Of a stretch of 64,000 nucleotides of DNA, positions 54,224 to 63,210 are shown piece by piece. The stretch lies in NCBI GenBank assembly GCA_001600695.1, contig BCKQ01000004.1:124001-188000 (forward strand), written 5' to 3'. The position numbers and the translations under genes are program-made. Numbering within the stretch: the stretch's first letter is position 1; each line of letters begins with the position of its first letter. Below the pieces are notes generated by a model. That model did not search any database and was not told where the DNA came from. It worked only from the letters and a program-made list of their open reading frames with translations. The stretch is from Ascoidea asiatica. Lineage: Eukaryota > Ascomycota > Saccharomycetes > Ascoideales > Ascoideaceae.

Positions 54224-54750
54224 CAATACCCAACTTCTTCAACTTTACAATTACTTCATTTTTTTAGTTTTTAAAGTATTTATTAATGCTTATATTGTAA
54301 ATTATTTCTTCCCAGATATTTTATACTTCTTATTTATGTAAATTACCCCATAAACAGTATACCCTTATTCTTTATGTAATTCTAATTTTAATTTCATTTT
54401 ATTTCATTTTATTTCATTCTATTCGATTCTATTCTATTCTTTATTTAATAAATGCTCTTTTTTTTGTCCAACCCTTTTCTGAATTTCATATAAAATTCGG
54501 TAATTTTAGTAGTTTTTCGGTTATTGCACCTAATAACATTACAACTTAGTAAACGTTAAGGCATCCCGTCCAACATCCAACAATCGATCAACATAGTATC
54601 CAAAAAGTAGGTCTCGGATTAAAATCAAACTTTCTCAGTTCAAATTATTATTTTAACTATTTTTATTATTCAATTTAACAATTAATATTTACTTATTCTT
54701 CAAAAGTTAGTGCTTTAATTTAAATGAATATAAAGTAAATTCAGATAACA
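54224..54750 (+). promoter_or_regulatory. YKU70 upstream region
   Basis: 527 bp, pyrimidine-rich after the homeodomain gene, with a TTTCATTTTA tandem near 54395-54415 and CGGTAA at 54498-54503. No gene seen. Confidence 0.4.
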
Positions 54751-57038
54751 ATGAATTCACTTAATCCCGAGCAGGATAATGCTATTTTTCAGAATGTAAG
54801 TACTAGAATATTAATGTTTATCTTCTTAGTTTCATAATCTATTATTTTCAGAAAGCTCATTAATAACCAAATATTCTTTTATTTTTTTTTTTGTAAAAAA
54901 CATAGCAATTTGAGGTTCATGAAGCAATTGTCTTTTGCATTGAACTTTCTGAATCCATGTTTACTCCTAGAAAAGAATTAAAAGGCCATTCTCAATTACG
55001 TGAAATATTAGAAACTCTTAATGAATTGATGTCTGAAGCAGCTGCTAATTTGTCTAAAACTGGAATTGGTTGTTATTTTTTCAATTGTAGTAAAACTTCT
55101 GATAATTTTAGGGAAGGTATATACTCTTTTATTAATCTTAATAGTATATCTGTTGATAATATGAAGAATCTCAATAGTATCTTGAATAACACTACTGATT
55201 TGGCCCTAAAAACTATATTTCCCTTAATGAGCTATTCCTCACAATTAGACTTTGAAGACAAAAGAACCACGTTAGATGAAGTTTTTTCTCAAATGAACAC
55301 AGAATTTTTAAATCAGTCAAGTCAAATTAATTATAATTTCAAAAAGTTGTTTTTATTCACTGATAATGATAAACCTTACAACAGTAACAATGAGGAAGGT
55401 CTTTTCTTAAAAAAAAAGATTCAAACCTTATTATCCGATTTAGAGAGTGAAACAATTCAGCTAAATACTTTTTTTCTAGGCAGTAAAAATTCTCCTTTTA
55501 ATCCGCAGCTTTATAACAATATTCTTTCAAAGGAAGATACAATTAAATCAAAGGGAAACAAATATCCCTCAATGGTAGTTGACGAAATTGAATCTCAACC
55601 TACTCCTCTTAAAGATATCAAGGCAAAAATTTTTAGAAGGAAAGAAATTAAAAGAATTGAATTTCAATGCCCCCTTGAGATTGGTCCAAAATTATCAATA
55701 TCTGTTAAAGGATATGGATTTTATTCTCCAACAGTTCCTAAAAAGCCAATGGATTTTTATGCAAAAGATGAAGCTTTCAAAAAAGTAAATACGATTACTA
55801 ATTTTGAAGTTGATTCTGGAAACATAGGAAATGATTACAATCAAATTATGAATAGACAAAATATTCCAAATACAATTTCTAATAATAATATATGTAAGTG
55901 TTTTAAATTTGGAGAAGAGGTATTTTCTTTAACTAAAAAACAAAAATTGCTAATTCAATATTTTGAAACAGAAGGTGAAAAAGATTCTAGAATCCAAGAG
56001 CCAAAGGCATTATTGAAAATTATCGGCTTCAGGAAAGAATGTACCAGTTTTCAACCTCAATATAATATTGCGAGGTCGTCTTTTATTGGACCAGATCCAA
56101 ATGGTGAGTTTACAAATTCTTTTCGAAATTTTAGCTGCTTGTATCAATCAATGATCAAAACAGGAAGAGCTGCTATTGTTTGGGGTAAAAAAAGAAACAA
56201 CACAAATTCCAGTTTATTTGCTTTAATAGCGTCAAAAAAGTTTATTTTTCTTAAAAAAAAATTAACCAAAAATGAAGAAAGAATACATAAAAGTGCAATA
56301 GATTTTCCTGAAGGTTTATTTTTAATTAAAATACCTTTTGCAGATAATATCAGAAGGATTCCCAATTTCGTTAAACCTGTAATACTTGATGAAGGTTCCC
56401 TCCAAATTACAAAAGCAATACTACAAAGATTTCAGCTTTGGAATAGTTATAAACCCAATGATTTTTCTAATCCTTCACTACAATGGCACTACAAAGTATT
56501 AAGGGATGAGGCATTGCAAAATGAAATTGATACTAAAAATGATATATCACAAGTTTGGGAAATTGACGATTATGAAAAGCGAAAATCGCTTTTATGTGGA
56601 TTTGATAAAACTATGAATAAGGTTAATCAAATTAGGACAGTGATTTTAACAGATATACCAAAAAATATAGAAGATATGATGAACATTAATATCAGTTCTT
56701 CAACGATATCTGAAAAAGATCGTAAAAAATGGGAAGAGGCATCTCTTAATATTGCTTTTTTAATTAGGTACTGGAATTTCTCGCTCAATAACTTGGAAGT
56801 TTTTGAGACAATCGAAGATGATGATAAACCATTGAAAATTCCTAAGAAAGTGGAAGATTACAGATTGACTAATAGAGATGTTTTAAATGCATGGCAACAA
56901 GGAACACTTTCTAAATTCAAAATATCCCAACTTAAACAGTTTATTAAACTAAATAATGGTCATATAAAAACTGCATACAAAAAGGCAGATATAATCCAAA
57001 ACATTACACAATATTTTGAACAGAGAAAAAAGCATTAA
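54751..57038 (+). CDS. YKU70: Ku70 DNA end-binding subunit (exons 54751-54795 and 54906-57038)
   Basis: Half of the Ku ring that binds broken DNA ends for end joining and protects telomeres. Exon 1 encodes MNSLNPEQDNAIFQN; exon 2 resumes QFEVHEAIVFCIELSESMF, matching FDIHEGILFCIELSETMF of yeast Yku70. The total is 725 residues against 602 in S. cerevisiae. Recognised blocks are GIGCYFFNC, FLFTDNDKPY, FRRKEIKRIEFQCPL and LKIIGFRKE, and the Ku-core arm segment YKPNDFSNPSLQWHYKVL. The last 45 residues (LTNRDVLNAWQQGTLSKFKI, then LKQFIKLNNGHIKTAYKKAD) resemble the SAP domain of animal Ku70, which S. cerevisiae lacks. The 3' end faces MSS51 at 98 bp. Confidence 0.94.
54796..54905 (+). other. Intron of YKU70
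   Basis: 110 bp; donor GTAAGT at 54796, branch-like TAATAAC at 54861-54867, acceptor CATAG ending 54905. Phase 0 after codon 15. Retention introduces a stop about 14 codons in. Splicing restores the conserved start of the vWA domain. Confidence 0.9.
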
Positions 57039-57136
57039 TATATAACGATTAAAAATTGATAATATTTACAAGCCTAATATATAATGATTAAATATTTAAT
57101 ATTTTTTTTCTTAAGTAACATGACAGTAAAATAAAA

Positions 57137-58444
57137 CTATTTTTTGATTGCATGATATCTTTTACCTCTAAATCCATAAATTTTTTGATTAAATTGATAA
57201 ACTTCTTGTGGATTTAAATCATTTAACTCCCATTTAGTAGAACCAAATATATTTGTAGATTTTTCAAACAAAACATCTAGTTTGTTACTATATTTTTCAT
57301 TTAACATAGTTATATCTCTGTTAATATCAAAATCATTATAACCTGTTAAAAATAAAGCACATTTTGTTTCTAAAAGATCAGATATTGTTGAATCCCATTG
57401 ACCATTAGTCTCAGGAGATCCTAAACCTGAATGAAATAAGAAAAAAACATCAAGATAAGGATCGTAAGGGAAAAAATCTTGGGCTTCATGAAAAACATGG
57501 AAAGTGTTTGTGTGATGTACTAATGCTAAATCTTCATCTATTCTTTTAACTACTGGTCTTTCTGATTGAATATATTGATTACGTTCACGATCAAATAAAC
57601 ATTCTGGGCCAACAAAATGAAGTTCTATTGCTGCATATGGAAAAAGATAACTTAGTTGTTTCCAAACATGAGGTGGTAATTGAGATTCTGCTCTTGCACC
57701 TAGAATAAATATTCTAATTGGTCTTTCCTTAAATGTTGAAGTTCTATCGGGATATAAAGTATAACGTAGCGCAGCAAGAGATTTTAAACCTTCCAAAGTA
57801 ATTGGACCTTTTGGTTTTAAATAATAAGGAGAAAATTGATGTAATACAGAACCTATTGTTATAGGATAACTTAACATTTTTGTAACAGCTGCTAATTGAA
57901 ATTCAGTATCCATTGAATAAAACATTCTTGTATAGAAAAAAGTATCCCAGTTAGTGAAATTCACAGCTCTATCAACATCCTGTTCAGTAGGAAAATCAAA
58001 TTCTGGAAATTGTCTTCCGGATCTTAAATCATGTTCATATATATTGACTTTTTTCAATATTTCATATTTTTTGGAACTTTGATAATCAACATCAGCTTCC
58101 CAAGCAGCTTTAGAATGATGAGTAGGTATACCAGAATAAGGACAAGCAAAATTAATTTCACTTTTAGTAACAGGACATTTAGCATTTGCCCTTATTGTTG
58201 CAGCTCTTGTTCTCAAGTCGGCAGAAGGAGATGAATCCCAAGGATAAAATCTATTTTCAGGAGTTGGATCATCTGGTGAAGGAGAAGGATCTATTCCAAG
58301 GGTTGTTTTAATGAATCCAATTATATTACGCCTGGCTTGAAAATTATTTATTTTCTTTGCATTCACAAAACCCGATCGTCTCAAATTCAGAGAGTATGAA
58401 AAGGCTATTGATCTCAAAGCTGAAGGAGAAGTGATATATACCAT
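57137..58444 (-). CDS. MSS51: COX1 mRNA translational activator Mss51
   Basis: Mitochondrial inner-membrane protein coupling COX1 mRNA translation to cytochrome oxidase assembly. The 435 residues compare with 436 in S. cerevisiae, nearly collinear: LGIDPSPSPDDPTPENRFYP, KKYEILKKVNIYEHDLRSGR, SMDTEFQLAAVTKMLSYPIT, RIFILGARAESQLPPHVWKQ and the end FRGKRYHAIKK. The CPV and CPY dipeptides (residues about 90 and 101) are the sites of heme-regulatory motifs in yeast Mss51. The N-terminus is a basic presequence. It is divergent from OCT1. Confidence 0.97.
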   Translation of the reverse strand: MVYITSPSALRSIAFSYSLNLRRSGFVNAKKINNFQARRNIIGFIKTTLGIDPSPSPDDPTPENRFYPWDSSPSADLRTRAATIRANAKCPVTKSEINFACPYSGIPTHHSKAAWEADVDYQSSKKYEILKKVNIYEHDLRSGRQFPEFDFPTEQDVDRAVNFTNWDTFFYTRMFYSMDTEFQLAAVTKMLSYPITIGSVLHQFSPYYLKPKGPITLEGLKSLAALRYTLYPDRTSTFKERPIRIFILGARAESQLPPHVWKQLSYLFPYAAIELHFVGPECLFDRERNQYIQSERPVVKRIDEDLALVHHTNTFHVFHEAQDFFPYDPYLDVFFLFHSGLGSPETNGQWDSTISDLLETKCALFLTGYNDFDINRDITMLNEKYSNKLDVLFEKSTNIFGSTKWELNDLNPQEVYQFNQKIYGFRGKRYHAIKK

Positions 58445-58947
58445 TATAAGAGAAAGACCAACTATTAGTGAAAATTATATCTCTCTTTTTTTAAAAGATC
58501 TAAAATTGACAGTCTTGTGGTGGCTTGAGTTAATTGAAATTATTGACGATGAGAGATAAATTTTAAACCATTTAAGAATTTGGCATCAAAGTACCAAACA
58601 TCAAAGCTTATTGTTAATGACTTCTCAATTCCCGTTTTGTGAGAAAACTTCAAGATTTCTCGTCAAAATGAAAAAACGCCAGTTCCGACTGCCAGCACTA
58701 GGCCTTTTTCTGGGTTTAGTTTTTTTTTTCAAGAAAAATTACGGTCACCTACCCTCGGAACGTGATAAAAAACGTACTTTAACGCTTACCATGCATTATA
58801 TCACATATCTAGATTTCTCCTCGAAATTTCACTTTCATTTTTATCTTTTTTGATAATTTGAATTAATTTCTCTAGATTTTAATTTCTGTAATCAGACTCC
58901 AGTGCTTCTAATTTGCTCTTTGGAAGAATCTTAGTTTTTTAATTAAT
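58445..58947. promoter_or_regulatory. Divergent promoter MSS51 / OCT1
   Basis: 503 bp shared by two mitochondrial-protein genes. A short GC-richer patch (about 58675-58770) includes CGCCAGTTCCGACTGCCAG. An 80-codon open frame (58611-58853) shows no family character. No clear Hap2/3/4 CCAAT box was found. Confidence 0.4.
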
Positions 58948-61842
58948 ATGAGCCTATTATTAACACATCATTCAGACTTCAAGAATGGAGTTATAATCAT
59001 CAACCGGGTTTTAAGGAAAAATAAAACCCAGCATATTTTGTTACAATTAAAATTTTCAAAAAATTGTAGAAATGTTAATTTCAAAAGATTCCTTTCTTCT
59101 CTGGAACCTGTAAAAAATTATACAAAAGAAAAAACCATAATTCCACAAAATATTTTAGCCTTGCAGATTCAAAATGATAATTCATATAGTCAATTAAGAA
59201 GAATCTTTGATGAGGAAGATTATTGGAAATCTTTTCTCAATTCTGAACAGTTGAAAGAAAATCATGAAAAATCTTTTGGTAGTAGAAATATTATAAATTC
59301 TTTGAAAAAAAAGTTTCACTCATCACATCTTGAAACAGGACTATTTAAAAATCCTTTTCTAAAATCTCCAGATGGGTTGAATAATTTCACTGATGATACT
59401 CTTTTGAAAGCTCAAAAATTAGTGGATAAATTAACTGATGTTAATATTCCAGATAAATATTTATTCACTTTTGTTAAGGATTTGGATACATTAAGTGATT
59501 TATTATGTAAAGTAATCGATTTATGTGAATTTATTAGAATTTCTCATCCTGATCAAAAATTTCTAGATATGGCTCAAAAATGTCATCAAAAGATGTTCAA
59601 TTATATGAATTATTTAAATACAAACATAAAGTTATATAAAAGGTTAAACGATATTATGAATAATAAAGAACCTAGGTTTTTAAAAGTAAGAGAAAATTTC
59701 TCAGAAGAAGAGCTTGTGGTTGCAAATATTTTATTAAATGATTTTAAAAACTCATGCATTGATATGGATGAAAATTCAAGAAATCTATTCATTGAACTTT
59801 CTTCAAGAATATCTGTTATAGGTCAATATTTCAATAATAATGTTCATGACTTAAAATCTGAAAGAATTTCGTTGAATATTAATCAACTTAAAAATTCTAT
59901 TTCAAATCATATATATACAGATATAGCTTCACATATAGCTAGTATATCTTCTAATGGATCAGAGTTAAAAATTCCTTTACTTAGTTCAATATCTTATAAT
60001 ATTCTTAAAAATTCATCAAACGAATCTGTTAGAAAAAAATTATGGGTTCAATTAAATCAAGTTAGTGATAAACAAATTCAACTATTAGAATTACTTTTAA
60101 ATTATAGAAAACTACTTTCATTAAAACTTGGTTATAAAACATTTAATGAATACCAATTAAAGGATAAAATGGTAAAACATCCTAAAAATGTTTCTGTTTT
60201 TTTAGATGAATTAATTTCAAAAATCAAACCATATTGTATTATGGAATTAAGAATGTTAGCTTCGATCAAATGGTATGATTTGAAGAAATATATTGATACA
60301 AGTTCCAAGGATGACATAGATTTAGAAAAATACACAAATTTATTCAAAGAAAGATTACAAGTTGAAAATCTAACTGAAAAAGAATTAATGAATTTTATTA
60401 AACCATGGGATAGAGAATATTTAATGGCGAGATTTCTTTTCGAAAAGAGAAAAAAAAATCCTTTATTAACTACAAAAAATTCCATAGTAGAAAATGACTT
60501 TACAGAACAATCTTCTTATTCACAGCCAATTTCAAATTTTTTTTCTTTAGGAACAGTAATAGAAAATCTATCAAAATTTTTAACATATGTTTATGGGGTA
60601 AAATTAGTACCAATTAAACCTTTAAGAGGTGAGATTTGGCATAAAGATGTAAGAAAGCTTAAAGTGGTAAGTAGTTCAAATGAAAAAGAACTTATTGGAA
60701 TGATTTATTTGGATCTTTTCGAAAGATTTGGCAAATCTGTTAATCCGGCACATTTTACAATAGTTTGTTCTAGAAAAGTAAACGACCCTGAAGAATTAAA
60801 AGATTGTGAGATATTGAACTCCAGTTTAGATTCTGCATCTTCATCAACATCTATAGCCAAATCTAAATCTAAATCCGAAAATAAAAATGGGTTAATTCAG
60901 TGCATTAAAAATTCCAATGGAGAGATTTTTCAACTACCAATTATTACTCTAACTTGTAATTTTAGTAAACAGTCTAAATTAATTAATAATAAATTTGAGA
61001 AATTTACTTTGCTAAATTTATCAGAATTGGAAACTTTATTTCATGAAATAGGACACTCATTACATTCAATGTTTGGAAAAACCAATTTACACAATGTTTC
61101 AGGTACTAGATGTTCAACCGATTTTGTTGAGTTACCTTCAATTTTAATGGAAACATTTGCAAAAGATAAAAGAGTTTTAGAGTTTCTTGGTAATCATTAT
61201 CTAAAATCTTTCAATAATGAAATGGGAAAATCAAAATTTCCAACTGATTTATTAAATAAAAAAGTAGATGAAGAATTTTTTGAAGATTTAATTAAATTGA
61301 ATCAATCAGAAAATAACTTTATGAAATATTGTGAACTATACTCTCAAATTAAAATGGCTTGTCTTGATCAAATATTACATAATAAAACTCCTAATCCATC
61401 AATGATTAATATTTCATCTGGAAAAATTGAAGAGATAAATACAGAAAACAGTAGTTTAATAAATGAAAAAAATTTAGATGAATTAGTTTCTTCTAAACTT
61501 GGATACTCTAAGAATATCTATTGGGATGTTGAAAAGAAGTTGAAAATCTTCAGTGATGAAGAATCTACTTGGTTGGGTAAATTTGGACATTTATTTACCT
61601 ATGGATCAACATATTATTCATATATTTTCGATAGGGCAATTTCTTCACAGATATATAAGGAACTATTTTACAAAAATCCTTTTGAAAGGAGGAATGGAAG
61701 ATTATTCCGAGAATCAGTTTTGAGCTGGGGTGGATCAAAAAACCCATGGATATTAATTGGAGACTGTTTGAATGAAAATAGATTGAAAAAAGGTGATGAG
61801 GAATCCATGAGAATCATTGGTGAAAACACTGATTTGAATTGA
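58948..61842 (+). CDS. OCT1: Mitochondrial intermediate peptidase Oct1
   Basis: M3-family metallopeptidase that removes an octapeptide from matrix precursors after MPP cleavage. The zinc site TLFHEIGHSLHSMFGKT has its HExxH near residues 699-703. Other family blocks are GLFKNPFLKSPDGL, VIDLCEFIRISHPD, KPWDREY, NPAHFTIVCSRKV, SGTRCSTDFVELPSILME and GKFGHLFTYGSTYYSYIFDR. The N-terminus is basic and presequence-like, with RFLSS near residue 50. At 964 residues it is much longer than S. cerevisiae Oct1 (772). The extra length is in polar loops, including a Ser/Lys stretch before the zinc site (about 629-650) and an insert before the C-terminal helices. Confidence 0.95.
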   Translation: MSLLLTHHSDFKNGVIIINRVLRKNKTQHILLQLKFSKNCRNVNFKRFLSSLEPVKNYTKEKTIIPQNILALQIQNDNSYSQLRRIFDEEDYWKSFLNSEQLKENHEKSFGSRNIINSLKKKFHSSHLETGLFKNPFLKSPDGLNNFTDDTLLKAQKLVDKLTDVNIPDKYLFTFVKDLDTLSDLLCKVIDLCEFIRISHPDQKFLDMAQKCHQKMFNYMNYLNTNIKLYKRLNDIMNNKEPRFLKVRENFSEEELVVANILLNDFKNSCIDMDENSRNLFIELSSRISVIGQYFNNNVHDLKSERISLNINQLKNSISNHIYTDIASHIASISSNGSELKIPLLSSISYNILKNSSNESVRKKLWVQLNQVSDKQIQLLELLLNYRKLLSLKLGYKTFNEYQLKDKMVKHPKNVSVFLDELISKIKPYCIMELRMLASIKWYDLKKYIDTSSKDDIDLEKYTNLFKERLQVENLTEKELMNFIKPWDREYLMARFLFEKRKKNPLLTTKNSIVENDFTEQSSYSQPISNFFSLGTVIENLSKFLTYVYGVKLVPIKPLRGEIWHKDVRKLKVVSSSNEKELIGMIYLDLFERFGKSVNPAHFTIVCSRKVNDPEELKDCEILNSSLDSASSSTSIAKSKSKSENKNGLIQCIKNSNGEIFQLPIITLTCNFSKQSKLINNKFEKFTLLNLSELETLFHEIGHSLHSMFGKTNLHNVSGTRCSTDFVELPSILMETFAKDKRVLEFLGNHYLKSFNNEMGKSKFPTDLLNKKVDEEFFEDLIKLNQSENNFMKYCELYSQIKMACLDQILHNKTPNPSMINISSGKIEEINTENSSLINEKNLDELVSSKLGYSKNIYWDVEKKLKIFSDEESTWLGKFGHLFTYGSTYYSYIFDRAISSQIYKELFYKNPFERRNGRLFRESVLSWGGSKNPWILIGDCLNENRLKKGDEESMRIIGENTDLN

Positions 61843-63210
61843 AAAGAAAGGAAAGCTTATCGCATGTAATTAGTAATGCAACTGCCATATTCATAGTCGA
61901 AACATAGACGGCATAACTTGTATATCAATATTTTATTCAATTGTTTCAATTGTTTTTACTATTATCTTATCCAAAATATTTATTTCACTAGAAATGTTTA
62001 TTTCATTCCGAATAACCAAACTCAAAAACAAAGTATCTGGAACTGGAACTGGAGCTTTGTTGATAAGCTTAGTGCACTATTATTTGATTTCGCGGTTTAT
62101 TACGTAACTACATGTGTGTAAATCGGCAGTTGATTGTTAATCATTTTATTCTTTTATTAGAATTGTCTTCGAATATTCTAGGCTATTCTTAGACTTTCTA
62201 AGATTGCATAGATTGTTCTACGACTACATTCTATTGCGTTCTCAGAACTTCCGTGTGCATGTTAAATGTACTAGAACGATCTGGGTCTGCATTATTTATT
62301 CTTTCTTCCAAGTTCCGTGTGCATCTCGAATGTACTGGAATCTTCGTGTTTGTTCTTAGAATGACGTAGTGTCTTTTAGAACAATAGGTTATTCTATTTC
62401 TTTTCTTAAGTATGGGAAGTGAATTTTCACATACTAAATTTACAAATTTATTTTTAAGATGGGTTACCCGCTCCCATTTCTACTAATATAAATAGGGCAC
62501 TTACCTCCCATAATTTTTATATATTTTTTATATATTTTATATTTTAATTAACAATTGTTTATAATTTGAATTAGACATCTTGTTAGTAATAATTAAATAA
62601 GTTGCGCAAACTACAATCGAATTTTTTAATAAATTTTGAATATCGATTCCTTATTAAAAATAAGTATTAATTTATTTTTTTATTGTTCTCAATATTTTTA
62701 GGTAATTCTGAGTACGACTTGAAGTCACTTATTATAATACTAACAAGAGAGGGATCTCGAAAATGATTAATTCCCTGACGTTTACTTTCCTCCTATATTA
62801 TTTAGGACACTGGTGGCCGTTATAGAATATTGTTCTTAGCTTTATGAGGCTAGGGTTAATTAGTAAATAGTAGTCATTTAATTGGTACTGAGTTATCACA
62901 TGTTTTGAAATGCTAGTCGTCTGCTCATGGCAAGGTAAAAATGAAAACAAATTTAATATTGTATGGAAATGTTCAGATAGCGAACGAATCTACTAATATA
63001 TTTTCTTTAATATTACCTTCTATTTCAGATTATTTATACTCTTAATACTTCAACTGATATTACTTTTTATTCCTGTTATTTCAATTATAATACTCTATTA
63101 AATACAACCTAAAAACAAAAACAAAAAAAAAAAATTTCAAAACCAAAATAATTATTTAAAATGATAACTAAAAATAATGAACACTATTTTAATTGAAAAA
63201 AAATATAATC
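61843..63210 (+). other. Gene-free region, possible 5' LTR and leader of a retroelement
   Basis: 1.37 kb. TTACGTAA at 62100-62107. From about 62130 the sequence changes character: frequent TTCTA/TAGAA words, an imperfect 28-nt direct repeat (62249-62276 and 62313-62340, starting TTCCGTGTGCAT), then TATAAATAGGGC near 62492, like a promoter inside an LTR. ACA followed by CTGGTGGCCGTTAT near 62808 could be an LTR end plus primer-binding site, but I could not match it to a tRNA. The element's other LTR is outside the window, so the boundaries are conjecture. Confidence 0.3.

Noticed and set aside
58611-58853. 80-codon open frame in the MSS51/OCT1 promoter
   Set aside because: Basic, Phe-rich peptide without family features; a shared promoter is the simpler reading.
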